In this document: one piece after another, positions 33,014 through 42,494 of the stretch
Layout of the letters: every line of letters begins with the position of its first letter
Position numbering within the stretch: position 1 is the stretch's first letter
Origin: Vreelandella neptunia
GTDB taxonomy: Bacteria > Pseudomonadota > Gammaproteobacteria > Pseudomonadales > Halomonadaceae
NCBI RefSeq assembly: GCF_034479615.1
Contig: NZ_CP140255.1
Span: forward strand, 1,302,001 to 1,366,000
Reading direction: 5' to 3'
DNA: 64,000 nucleotides
The notes under the pieces: generated by a model
Seen by the model: only the letters and a program-made list of their open reading frames with translations
Told to the model about the DNA's origin: nothing
Database searches by the model: none
Program-made: the position numbers and the translations under genes

Positions 33014-34546
33014 TTAGGCGATGTGTAAGGCTTTTAAGATGGGTAGTTGCTGCTCGGCAAAGGCGATAGCTTGCTCCTTCAGTTCGGCGATATTTTGCTC
33101 ATCGCCTTGCACTGTTTTACCCTCTTTGACCAGTTGTTGGCCTTGGGACTTAAGCAGCTGCCAAACAAACGCTGCCCACTGTTCGGGCTGCTGTATGCCC
33201 TGGGAACGGGCGAGCAGAAACAACTGGTGAAAGCGAACCACTTTAACGCTACCGCCAATAACGGGGCTGGCCAGGTAGGTAACGTCATCGCTCCCGCGGG
33301 CTTTATCCATTAGATGCAGGTTGAGCTTGTCTGTGCGCTTCTTGGCTTTCTGGAGGGTATTTTCGTCTTGCACCGGGGCGATGTGGCCACCGCCAATCAG
33401 TACCGTGACCGCTTCGCTGATCTGGGCGAGGTTTACCCGCTCTTGCAGAGTTTTCTCAAGTTCTCCCAGGCTGCGGGGCTTATGGTCAGCCATCGCATCC
33501 AGAATAGGCGCATATATTGCTTCGTTCATATCGGCTTCACCTAGCGCGCCTTTAACCTTCAACGACACATCGTGGCGTGGGCTGGTCAGTATGATGCGCT
33601 GGGCGCGCAGCTGTTCGCTGCGTTCAAGTCCATTCACTTCGCGCGGGCCCTTGACCCAGTAGTCGCGACGGAACTGCTGGTTGACCATAAAGTCGCGCAC
33701 TGTCTCGCGGAACAGGCGGTCGGGCAACTGCTCGAGCAGTGCTCGCTGCTCCTGGGTGAGGTTGATGCCGGTCACGTGGTCGAGATAGTGCGCCGAACAA
33801 GCGAAGCCCAGCTTGGCGGATGATAGCCACTCAGCCAGGGTAGAGAAGTGCATTGGCAACCAGTCGTGGTTGAAGTACTCGTGGGCAAGGTATTGGCGGT
33901 TCTGGTTTTTAATCTGGTTTAGGCGTTCGTTGACCTGGGGATTGGCCCGTGCGTAGGTGGGGTTGGTTGCCAGTAGCTGCTCGGCAAAGTTAATCGCTGC
34001 GTCAACCTTGGGGACGATGCCATGGCCTTCGGCACCCATCACTTCGCCATGTTCGCGCATTAGATGGCGCATCGGCGCAAAGGAAGCCCAGCCCGGCTGG
34101 GTGTTGTAGCTTATGTAGAGCACGCCACCCACCTTGAGCTTGCGGCGAACGAAATCGACAATCACCGCCCGGTTCTCATCAGAGATCCAGCTCCAGATGC
34201 CGTGCAGGCCGATATAGTCGAAATCCGGTAGGTCATCTCGCTGGCAGAAGGCATCAAAGGCGTCGTCGTGCAAATGGGCATTGGCGCCACTGGCTGATGC
34301 TACCGACTGGGCAAACGCCGCCTGTGAGGGGTTGAAATCCGTTCCGTGCCACTCCACCAGTGAGGCTGCTGCATGGCTGTTGATACTGATTCCCTGACCA
34401 AACCCCAACTCGCACGCTGTGCCTATGTCGGGAAAGTCGAGCCCGGCATTGAGAAAGGCCAGCTTTAGCCGTAGGGGGTTGAGCTCTCCGTAGTAGCCGT
34501 AGGTATAGCCAATATCGGCCACGTAACCAGCGGTCCAATCACTCAT
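33014..34546 (-). CDS. Class I methyltransferase with regulatory domain
   Basis: 510 residues from the ATG at 34546 behind AAAGGTGA. The N-terminal half is a SAM-dependent methyltransferase (ACELGFGQGISIN as motif I, DYIGLHGIWSWI and LKVGGVLYISYNTQPGW). Residues 220-305 fit the methyltransferase regulatory domain (PF10119), and the C-terminus is helical. Substrate unknown; such enzymes are often found in surface glycan or protein modification loci. A single-gene unit. Confidence 0.8.
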   Translation of the reverse strand: MSDWTAGYVADIGYTYGYYGELNPLRLKLAFLNAGLDFPDIGTACELGFGQGISINSHAAASLVEWHGTDFNPSQAAFAQSVASASGANAHLHDDAFDAFCQRDDLPDFDYIGLHGIWSWISDENRAVIVDFVRRKLKVGGVLYISYNTQPGWASFAPMRHLMREHGEVMGAEGHGIVPKVDAAINFAEQLLATNPTYARANPQVNERLNQIKNQNRQYLAHEYFNHDWLPMHFSTLAEWLSSAKLGFACSAHYLDHVTGINLTQEQRALLEQLPDRLFRETVRDFMVNQQFRRDYWVKGPREVNGLERSEQLRAQRIILTSPRHDVSLKVKGALGEADMNEAIYAPILDAMADHKPRSLGELEKTLQERVNLAQISEAVTVLIGGGHIAPVQDENTLQKAKKRTDKLNLHLMDKARGSDDVTYLASPVIGGSVKVVRFHQLFLLARSQGIQQPEQWAAFVWQLLKSQGQQLVKEGKTVQGDEQNIAELKEQAIAFAEQQLPILKALHIA

Positions 34547-34620
34547 TGAGTCACCTTTCAGTAGCTTGTGTAGGATAGTGCCAGAAACCTCAAGGTGATA
34601 GTTACGCATTTTGAGGTATT

Positions 34621-34648
34621 AAAAAACCCCATATATTGAAATGGGGTT
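34621..34648 (-). terminator. Terminator of the 34675-35058 gene
   Basis: On the minus strand AACCCCAT pairs with ATGGGGTT around a short AT-rich loop and is followed by T6. Confidence 0.8.
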
Positions 34649-34674
34649 ATTGAAGATGCCTTGAGCGGTAGACG

Positions 34675-35058
34675 CTATACGCCTAAACTATGAAACCAAA
34701 AAGCGGCCAGTGATGAAAATATAATCAATTCTGTCGCTAAGAAGATAATGGTGAAGAGCCTTTTTTTTCGTTCTAATTTCCTGATAGCTTCAATCAGCCT
34801 GTTTTTGGGCAAATACCCTTCCACTCGAACAGTCTTACCATGAAGCAACGCGAGTACTTCAGGGGAGGGCTGTCCATTTTCGTGGAAATCTATTTCAAGC
34901 AATTTATTTAATAACAGCTGAATACGCCCCTCCTGAGCCGCTACTGTTGTATTAACAATGCTTAAAATTATAGTCAACAAAGCAATCACAAACGCAGCCG
35001 CTGCGAACGCGATGGTTACCTTGTCGCTAAATTCCATCTGACTATCCATAAGATCCAT
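34675..35058 (-). CDS. Two-pass membrane protein of unknown function
   Basis: 127 residues, with AAGGAAA six bases before the ATG at 35058. Transmembrane segments at about 15-37 (IAFAAAAFVIALLTIILSIV) and 103-122 (FTIIFLATELIIFSSLAAFW) flank a soluble charged loop. No family recognised. It has its own terminator. Confidence 0.55.
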   Translation of the reverse strand: MDLMDSQMEFSDKVTIAFAAAAFVIALLTIILSIVNTTVAAQEGRIQLLLNKLLEIDFHENGQPSPEVLALLHGKTVRVEGYLPKNRLIEAIRKLERKKRLFTIIFLATELIIFSSLAAFWFHSLGV

Positions 35059-35198
35059 ACAGTTTCCTTGATGATTCCCCCACTGGGGTTAGGTACGTTA
35101 ATTTTGCACACGACACTCTAACCTGGTTTTTCACTACGAACGCTAAGAGAGGAGTTGATAAGTTATCTTAAATGTATTTTAAGTGCATTGAACCCCTT

Positions 35199-35556
35199 TT
35201 AAGCAACGGCGAAGTCATCAATAGTTGTGCCGGTAAGATCTAACAACCCTGTTAGCTTAATCACCGTACCTGGCCAACCTGAGACGCAGCGGCGCTGGAG
35301 TCATCGGCCACTATAAAAGTGTCCTTCCCTTTGCCGCCGCTCACGGCGCCCGGCTCCTTCAGTATGATGGTATTTCCGGAACCGGTGTAAGGTGAGGCCT
35401 TCTGCGGCTGTTAGGTTAACGTCAACGCCCGCCGTGTTCACGGAAGCGTTAATCTTTTCTACTGTATTGGAGTTGCTTCGCGTCAGAGCAAGCTGCGCAT
35501 CGGTTGCGATATTAACAGCCGTTGCCTTATCAGCCTTTGGCTTCACCGTACTGTAG
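35199..35556 (-). pseudogene. Decayed 3' end of an S-layer/RTX-like gene
   Basis: The minus strand reads ADKATAVNIATDAQ, VDVNLTAAEGLTL, then in shifted frames GGKGKDTFIVADDS and finally VIKLTGLLDLTGTTIDDFAV plus A and stop. The last segment matches the ends of the proteins at 1-2700 and 17932-20208 (KLTGTVDLS...LTVADFNFA). At least two frameshifts. It shows a further family member once lay here in the opposite direction. Confidence 0.75.
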
Positions 35557-35707
35557 AATATTCAGGTGGCTACAGGCTTTTTATTGTAATTAATTGATAC
35601 GCGGCTTTCGTGATGAGGGCCAAAACCTTGCCGAGGCGGGCGGTTTATAACACCGCTTGTGAAAGATCTTCCTTTCACATCGGGTGGAGAGCTAAAGACG
35701 AGGATTG

Positions 35708-36613
35708 ATGGCAACTATAATGCTACTACCCAACGAACCCAGTATCGAAAATGAAGCTGCTCAAGAGGCATTAACGACGCAGTGGTTACTGCCCGTGCTT
35801 GGTGAGCTCAAGAAGCTCTTTATAGACTTGCGGCACTCGTTGGATCCTGAACTAGTCCAGGCGAGGCCGTATAAACAGGGCAAGGCTTATCCGCTGGGTC
35901 AGTGCCTGGAGATTTCTCAGGCGGCGTTCCAGCGGTTACCTCGGCTTGGTACCGGAACGCTACAGCCGGCGGCTGCACGGGGGCTCCAGGCGCTAATGCA
36001 CTTTGTTCGCCACGGTGGCTGCGTTCGACAGGTATGGGGGGATCTGCGCGGTGACTATTTTCAGAATGCGCTTTTGGTGGGAACCCTGTATGTGGATGTG
36101 GCCAACGATACCGTTGACCCTACCAAGCCACCGGTGGAGATACTCCCTTTTGCGCATGCGCGGTTAAAACCTATCAGCGATTTTGTTCATTTTTCCAGGG
36201 TGGCGGCGCGCTATTGGCAAGCGCAGCTTTATCCTAATCACATTCTGCCAGGGCTGGCTCCTTACTTCCCGTTAGTGAGCGTGACCCAAAGCGGCGTCGT
36301 TCAGTTTCAGTCCGCCAGTAACTATATGATTGCCTTAACTGAGGCGGGTCAATTTGCACCGAGCGAAACGGTTCTTAAAGGCAATCCGATGAACGCCTCA
36401 CTGTTTGCGTTGCTACGCAACACTCTGCTGGCAACGAATGCTTCTCTTCCTGACGCTCCCGACCAGGGCCGAGTGTTGGCGTTGAGAACCTGTTTGGCAG
36501 CACACAATCAGCAGTGGCATACCTCTCAGCAGAGGCGTAATAGCACTGTGACAACGGTGATCCAGGTAAACCGTGCGTTAGGTCAGTTGGTGATCCGCGG
36601 GCAGGGGGAGTGA
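35708..36613 (+). CDS. Hypothetical protein upstream of the second giant gene
   Basis: 301 residues from the ATG at 35708, five bases after GACGAGG. Soluble, no signal peptide. Features: a helical N-terminus, QWLLPVLGELKKLFIDLRHS, a central YFQNALLVGTLYVDVANDTV strand region and PVEILPFAHARLKPI. No family recognised. The gene sits 239 bases before the giant surface protein gene in the same direction and may serve it. The 36614-36851 gap holds no clear gene. Confidence 0.55.
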   Translation: MATIMLLPNEPSIENEAAQEALTTQWLLPVLGELKKLFIDLRHSLDPELVQARPYKQGKAYPLGQCLEISQAAFQRLPRLGTGTLQPAAARGLQALMHFVRHGGCVRQVWGDLRGDYFQNALLVGTLYVDVANDTVDPTKPPVEILPFAHARLKPISDFVHFSRVAARYWQAQLYPNHILPGLAPYFPLVSVTQSGVVQFQSASNYMIALTEAGQFAPSETVLKGNPMNASLFALLRNTLLATNASLPDAPDQGRVLALRTCLAAHNQQWHTSQQRRNSTVTTVIQVNRALGQLVIRGQGE

Positions 36614-36851
36614 AAGGCATCGCTGAGGTCTTGATATAAGTCCTTTATCTTTTTAAGCATGTTAGTTGGCTAGGTAAACGCTACGACTAATGTCATTTTT
36701 TAGACTGATAAAAAATAGCGATGCACTTTTAAAAAGGGAGTAATATTTCCAGCTTTGAAAGCAGTAGCAGTTTTCTCACGGGTTGGTTAAGTAGTTCTTC
36801 ATAAAAAGGCTTTTGCCACAGGTAAGCAATGCCAGGCAGGGGGAGAAAAAA

Positions 36852-39800
36852 TTGAGCAATATGCAGATAAATCCAGTAGGGCCGATTAATTATGATGAGG
36901 CTGTCAGTGGCGATGTGAACGATTTCGCAGCGCGCACCGATAGCCTCGGCCAACCAACCCTCGCCGCCTGGGTGCTCGATGAATCCGGTGCCAACGTTTG
37001 GCAGGGCCATATTGAGTCTGGAGGTGCAAACGATAGCTCCGACACCATTATTTTGGAAGTACCGCAGCATAGTAAGGTTCAAGGCATAACCCTTACGGTG
37101 AGCAATATAGTAATCAATAGCGGTACTCAATTCTATTTGAGTGACCTCTTTGGCAACCTTATAGAGAGCCGCCCCTTAGAATCCTTTACCAAAGCTTTCA
37201 ATTTGCAGCCTGGGTTGTATAGCTTGATGATGGGTAATGGTACGGTGGTTCTCGACTACAAACTGTCATTAGACGTAGTGGCCACCCCTCCCGGTTTGCT
37301 GCCTACGTTATCAGTTACGCCTGAAAACCCGCTTTTTATCGAAGATGAGCAGGCAGTCACTCTGTTTAGTGGTGTGGATGCGAATACCAACGATACAGGG
37401 CAGAGTTTTACCGGTTTTACTTTCTCTGTCTCTGGTGTTAAAGAGGGCGCGCAAGAAGTTATTTCACTGAGCGGGGTCGATATTAGCTTGGGGGCTAATA
37501 GTAATGGTTTGGTTAGCGGCGGTAGTTATGCTGTTTCCACGACGGGGGGAGGCGCAACGGTAACCGTTAGTGGAGTGTCACTCAGTCAAGCTGATATGAA
37601 CTCTCTGCTCGCTAGCATGGCTTACCGGCACAGTGGGCAGAACCCTACGGCGGGCGCACGTGACATAACACTTCTTGAGCTACGCGATAACGGAGAACCC
37701 GGCTATAACAGTACCTCGCTAAATATTACCAGCAAGGTAGTAGCGCAGGCGGTAAACGACGCGCCTGAAGTCACTACCTCCACGGGTGCATTAACGTTTA
37801 TCGAAGGCGAGGGTGCTAAGCCTATTGATGTCGGTTTGACGCTTTCTGATATAGACAGTGCTACTTTGGTTCAGGCGGTGGTTACCATTAGCGGTAATTA
37901 CGTTAGCAATGAAGATGCGCTATTGTTTACCAACAGTGGCACCACCATGGGTAATATCAGCGCCAGCTTTGATACGCTAACTGGCACCATGACGCTGACC
38001 TCAGCAGGTGCCTCGGCGACCATGGCCGAGTGGCAAGCGGCGCTCCGCTCCGTCGCCTATGCCAATACGTCACAGAACCCAAGCACGCTCCCGCGCACGG
38101 TTGAATACGCCATTAACGATGGCCAACTGAGTAGCACGGTAGCTGCGCGTTCCATTACGCTAGTAGAAGGCAATGCGGCTCCTACCTTTGCCGGACTGGA
38201 TGGTGCACCAATTTTTACCGAAGGCTCAAGCCCGGTAAGGCTTAATAGTAATTTAAGCATTACCGACGAAGAGTTGGTTACCTTCAATAATGGTGTCGGC
38301 GACTTCAATGGTGCCTCATTAACGCTTTCACGCCAGCTTGGTTCGAATGCTGAGGATCAGCTCTCTTTCGACACGGAGGGAGCCTCCTATTCAATTTTAG
38401 GAAATATTCTCCTGACCGGGGGAGTTACGTTTGCCAATTGGTCAAATGCGGGCGGCGCGCTGAATGTTAATTTTGGCAGTGGAGCGACGACGGCGCTGGT
38501 AAACGAGGTGCTGCAAACGATCCAGTATGCTAACAGCAGTGATAACCCAAGCGGCTCTGTGTCATTGAACTATCTATTTAGCGATGGAAACACAGGTATG
38601 CAGGGTGCCGGTGGGGCAGGAATAGCGCAGGGCTCCACTTCGGTGTCTATTATCGCCACCAATGATGACCCGATAGTCACCGGGCTACCTCTTACCCTTA
38701 CCGTTATAGAGGATTTTGCCTCAACCATTGATCTTCGCGGCATTGCGTTTAGCGATGTCGATAGCGGCAAGGGGGACGTGACGGTTACCCTCAAGGCCTC
38801 TACGGGAAGTATAGGTTTGGCGGCCAGCGGGGCGGTGAATCTATCGGGCAATGGCAGCGACACAGTGACCCTGGCCGGCACTTTAGCGGCTGTGAATGGT
38901 TATCTTAATACACCCGCCAATATGCTCTATACCGGTGCTGCGAATGCCGCCGGTTTAGCTGCTGCGAACCTTACGCTATCTATTAATGACGGTGGTAATA
39001 GCGGTGCTGGGGGTGGCACGGACATTGTGGTGGGTAAGGTCGGGATGGATATAACGCCGGTCAACGATGCGCCGGTGTTTACCACGGCGGCCACCCTTGC
39101 GGTGCCCGAGAACAGTCTTTCGGTTACCACGCTTGCAGCCACCGATGTCGATAATCTCAAGCTCTTTTATTCTATCCAAGGGGGCGCGGACAGTGCGCTG
39201 TTCTCGCTGGATGTCAACTCCGGTGCCCTGAGTTTTAATACTGCCCCGGATTTTGAGGTGCCCACGGATCACGACAAGGACGGCACCTACGAGGTGATTG
39301 TTGAGACCAGCGATGGTAACGGAGGAGCAACGCCTCTGACGCTAGCCATTAGCGTCACTGATGTGAACGAGTCAATACCACCTGCTCCGCCGCCTGCTCC
39401 AGCCCCTATTCAGGTCACCCCGCCCACGCCACAGCCCAATACTCCTTCAGGGCAGCCCTCGTTTAGCGAGACAATCACCAACACTGGCAGTAGTAGCGGT
39501 AGCTCCAAACTGGTAGAGAACAGCGGTAACGGCAACGAGGTCACCGTTACGCTGCCCGGAAGTGTGAGCCTGATCAACCAAGGCGCGCGCAGCGCCGTCA
39601 ACAATCAGCAGGCGCAAATAGATCTGATTGATAGTATCGGTGTTCAACAGCCCGGCAACCTGGGTGATCAGACCAGTATTGTCAGGCAGTGGTTTGCCAC
39701 TAGCCCTGATGGCATGCTGCTTGACATCCGCACGCTGATACTTAGTGACCGCGGCAGCGCCTCGGCCAATACCCCTATTCAGATCAACGGAAATGCCGGA

Positions 39801-40859
39801 AACGGCAGTGCAAGTAGTAACCATCTTGAGGCCTTCGTTATTGATGCTAGCGCACTGCCCAGTGGCAACCTTATTCAGCTCAATAATATCGATTTCGCCA
39901 GCATTGTTGGTGCAACATCAATCAGTGGCGGCGCCGGTAATAATGTGGTGATTGCGGATAATGCCGATCAATTTATCGTTCTAGGAGCCGGTGACGACGA
40001 GCTTCACGGTGGCGGCGGTAATGATGTGATCGGTTCCAAAGGGGGAGACGACCTTCTCTTCGGCGATGCGGGTAACGATCGCCTGTTTGGCGGGGAGGGC
40101 AATGATCAACTGAACGGTGGCTCGGGAGTGGATGTGGCCCGTTTCGATACCGTGAAAAACAGTGTCCAGCGTGATCAGGCTAGCGATGGAAGCCTGACGA
40201 TAAGCTCTGCGGCTACCGGCGTGGATACGCTGACAGGCATTGAACTGCTGCGCTTCGCTGATCAGGTGATCTTGGCTAAAGCTCCCGAGCTAGTCAATAC
40301 TGCAGTGACCAGTTTCGATGAAGCCTTTTATGTCAGCCGCTATACCGATGTGGCGGAGGCGATCACCCAAGGGGTGTTCGCCAATGCGCGCGCTCATTTC
40401 CAGCAATATGGCCGCAGTGAGGGGCGTCAAGCGGGATCTGAAGGCAACGGACGGGACAATCTTGTCTTCGATGAGGCGTTCTATCTATCCCAGCATACGG
40501 ATGTGGCGGCCGCTGTTAACCAAGGTGGCTTCGCCAGTGGTTATGCACACTATGTGCAGTACGGAGAGCGCGAGGGGCGCGACCCTAACGTGCTTTTTGA
40601 TGAAGCGGGTTATCGGGCCGCTAACGTAGATGTGGCGAGCGCTATTCAGCAGGGTAACTTTGCGAGTGGCTATGAGCACTATCGGCTGTTCGGCGAGGCC
40701 GAGAACCGAAACCCCTCCGCCTGGATGGATATTACCGCCTATAAAGAGGCCAACTCAGATATTGTTGCTACAGGCATCGGAGCCCTGAACCACTATATGC
40801 AATACGGCATAGGTGAGGGGCGTATAATCACGGCTGCCGATGAGGGGCTGTGGGGATAA
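36852..40859 (+). CDS. Second giant cadherin-like/RTX surface protein
   Basis: 1,335 residues from a TTG at 36852 with GGAG six bases upstream; an ATG three codons later is badly spaced and a TTG at 36813 has no site. Residues 1-150 look like a beta-sandwich (FYLSDLFGNLIES). There follow about five cadherin-like repeats joined by NDAP/NDDP linkers, a block with LLDIRTLILSD, RTX turns (GAGDDELHGGGG, GGEGNDQLNGG) and four C-terminal repeats FDEAFY...HYxxYGxxEGR, ending ITAADEGLWG. The C-terminal 500 residues are clearly paralogous to the 22425 protein, but it lacks DUF4347. Probable type I-secreted adhesin. Confidence 0.8.
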   Translation: MSNMQINPVGPINYDEAVSGDVNDFAARTDSLGQPTLAAWVLDESGANVWQGHIESGGANDSSDTIILEVPQHSKVQGITLTVSNIVINSGTQFYLSDLFGNLIESRPLESFTKAFNLQPGLYSLMMGNGTVVLDYKLSLDVVATPPGLLPTLSVTPENPLFIEDEQAVTLFSGVDANTNDTGQSFTGFTFSVSGVKEGAQEVISLSGVDISLGANSNGLVSGGSYAVSTTGGGATVTVSGVSLSQADMNSLLASMAYRHSGQNPTAGARDITLLELRDNGEPGYNSTSLNITSKVVAQAVNDAPEVTTSTGALTFIEGEGAKPIDVGLTLSDIDSATLVQAVVTISGNYVSNEDALLFTNSGTTMGNISASFDTLTGTMTLTSAGASATMAEWQAALRSVAYANTSQNPSTLPRTVEYAINDGQLSSTVAARSITLVEGNAAPTFAGLDGAPIFTEGSSPVRLNSNLSITDEELVTFNNGVGDFNGASLTLSRQLGSNAEDQLSFDTEGASYSILGNILLTGGVTFANWSNAGGALNVNFGSGATTALVNEVLQTIQYANSSDNPSGSVSLNYLFSDGNTGMQGAGGAGIAQGSTSVSIIATNDDPIVTGLPLTLTVIEDFASTIDLRGIAFSDVDSGKGDVTVTLKASTGSIGLAASGAVNLSGNGSDTVTLAGTLAAVNGYLNTPANMLYTGAANAAGLAAANLTLSINDGGNSGAGGGTDIVVGKVGMDITPVNDAPVFTTAATLAVPENSLSVTTLAATDVDNLKLFYSIQGGADSALFSLDVNSGALSFNTAPDFEVPTDHDKDGTYEVIVETSDGNGGATPLTLAISVTDVNESIPPAPPPAPAPIQVTPPTPQPNTPSGQPSFSETITNTGSSSGSSKLVENSGNGNEVTVTLPGSVSLINQGARSAVNNQQAQIDLIDSIGVQQPGNLGDQTSIVRQWFATSPDGMLLDIRTLILSDRGSASANTPIQINGNAGNGSASSNHLEAFVIDASALPSGNLIQLNNIDFASIVGATSISGGAGNNVVIADNADQFIVLGAGDDELHGGGGNDVIGSKGGDDLLFGDAGNDRLFGGEGNDQLNGGSGVDVARFDTVKNSVQRDQASDGSLTISSAATGVDTLTGIELLRFADQVILAKAPELVNTAVTSFDEAFYVSRYTDVAEAITQGVFANARAHFQQYGRSEGRQAGSEGNGRDNLVFDEAFYLSQHTDVAAAVNQGGFASGYAHYVQYGEREGRDPNVLFDEAGYRAANVDVASAIQQGNFASGYEHYRLFGEAENRNPSAWMDITAYKEANSDIVATGIGALNHYMQYGIGEGRIITAADEGLWG

Positions 40860-41115
40860 ACGGTGACCTCCCTCGCCCTTGTGGCGGGGGAGTCGTTGCG
40901 GCATCACTTCGTTCTGCATGCACTTTGCCGTAATCGTGTTAGCTGTGCTTGGCAAAGCCTTTCGTTTGTTCATGGCGGGGTAGACGACCGGTCTATCTCG
41001 CGCTCTCCTTGGCTTTAGGGTAGAGTTGCTGCCCATTATTCACCTACACGCGTGCTGTTATGGCTTGCGAGCTTGGTGTCGCCGCAGTTTTTAATTAGTC
41101 TTGAGTGGTAACTAC

Positions 41116-41481
41116 ATGCTGGTGCAGCGTTTTTCCCGTTATCTCAGTATTGGTGTCATTAATACGCTACTGCATTGGGTCGTATTTCTACTGTTGAACC
41201 TTGGCCTGGGTATTTCTCAATCCTGGAGTAATTTGTTGGCTTTCGCTGTGGCCGTCACGTTCTCTTTTTTTGCCAATGCGCGCTTTACCTTCCAAGCCAA
41301 AGCGACGCCACTAAGGTACTTATTGTTTACTTGCGCTATGGGCTTGCTTAGCTTTTTAATCGGCGTTACTGCTGATGTATTAGCATTGGCACCAGTAATA
41401 ACTTTAGTAGTTTTTTCTGGTTTAAGTCTAGTGCTGGGTTTTGTTTATTCACAGTTTTTTGTCTTTAAGGAGCGTACATGA
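41116..41481 (+). CDS. GtrA family membrane protein
   Basis: 121 residues from the ATG at 41116. Four transmembrane helices and the pattern [29 protein letters not shown] and FVFKE fit GtrA (PF04138), the proposed flippase for undecaprenyl-linked glucose. The end overlaps the next gene by four bases (ATGA), forming the first two genes of a Gtr-type set. Confidence 0.9.
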   Translation: MLVQRFSRYLSIGVINTLLHWVVFLLLNLGLGISQSWSNLLAFAVAVTFSFFANARFTFQAKATPLRYLLFTCAMGLLSFLIGVTADVLALAPVITLVVFSGLSLVLGFVYSQFFVFKERT

Positions 41482-42434
41482 AACTGTCGTTAGTAGTGCC
41501 AGTTTTCAACGAAGAGGCGATGCTGGCGCTCTTCTATCGCACTGTTCGTGAAAGTGAGGCGCTAGCTCCGTACGATGTTGAAATTGTACTTGTGAATGAT
41601 GGTAGCACCGATACCACAATTGAGATTGCTCAGCAGCTTGTGGCAACCGATGAAATGATAGTGCTGGTCGATTTTTCCCGTAACTTTGGTAAGGAGCCCG
41701 CACTCTTTGCAGGGCTCTCTTATGCGACCGGTGATGCCGTTATTCCTATCGATGTCGACTTGCAGGATCCCATTGACGTCATCCCCAAACTGGTAGAAAG
41801 GTGGCAGCAGGGGGCCGACGTGGTGTTGGCTAAGCGTGTTGACCGCCGCCAGGATGGCTTTTTAAAACGCTTAAGCGCAGAGGGGTTTTACCGTTTCCAC
41901 AACAGTATCAGCACCCCCAAAATTGAAGAAAATGTAGGTGATTTTCGGTTGATGTCTCGACCAGTGGTTGACTCGATTTTGCAGATGCCTGAGCGCAATC
42001 TGTTTATGAAGGGGGTGCTTTCCTGGGTAGGTTATAAAACCGATGTTGTTAGCTACGAACGTGCTGCACGCGCCGCTGGTAGTACTAAGTTTAATGGCTG
42101 GAAACTGTGGAACCTGGCGGTTGAAGGTATTACATCCTTTAGCACTGTGCCTTTAAGAATTTGGACTTATCTGGGATTAGGCGTTGCGTTGTTTTCTTTT
42201 ATATACGCGGCGTGGTTGGTGATGGGAAAAATTATCTGGGGTAACCCTGTACCCGGCTATCCTTCGTTAATGACAGCCATTCTGTTTCTTGGCGGTGTTC
42301 AACTGGTGGGTATAGGCGTACTGGGTGAATATATAGGCCGTATTTATATAGAAGTGAAGCAACGTCCGCGTTATGTGGTGAAGCGTGTTCTGGGCAAGTC
42401 TATAAGCGACTATAACGACACCATAGATTCATAG
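41478..42434 (+). CDS. GtrB-like bactoprenol glycosyltransferase
   Basis: 318 residues. A family 2 glycosyltransferase N-terminus ([45 protein letters not shown] as the DxD region) plus two C-terminal transmembrane helices fit GtrB/DPM1-like enzymes, which transfer a sugar from a nucleotide donor to undecaprenyl phosphate on the inner face of the membrane. It is translationally coupled to GtrA. Confidence 0.9.
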   Translation: MKLSLVVPVFNEEAMLALFYRTVRESEALAPYDVEIVLVNDGSTDTTIEIAQQLVATDEMIVLVDFSRNFGKEPALFAGLSYATGDAVIPIDVDLQDPIDVIPKLVERWQQGADVVLAKRVDRRQDGFLKRLSAEGFYRFHNSISTPKIEENVGDFRLMSRPVVDSILQMPERNLFMKGVLSWVGYKTDVVSYERAARAAGSTKFNGWKLWNLAVEGITSFSTVPLRIWTYLGLGVALFSFIYAAWLVMGKIIWGNPVPGYPSLMTAILFLGGVQLVGIGVLGEYIGRIYIEVKQRPRYVVKRVLGKSISDYNDTIDS

Positions 42435-42494
42435 CTGATCTTTAATAGGCTAGTAAAGCTGCGCTAGGGCGTTGCAGGTAAAGGTAAAGAATCT

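Noticed and set aside
36729..37130. 133-codon minus-strand frame overlapping the start of the second giant gene
   Set aside because: Mostly antisense to the giant coding sequence; no ribosome site and no recognisable family.
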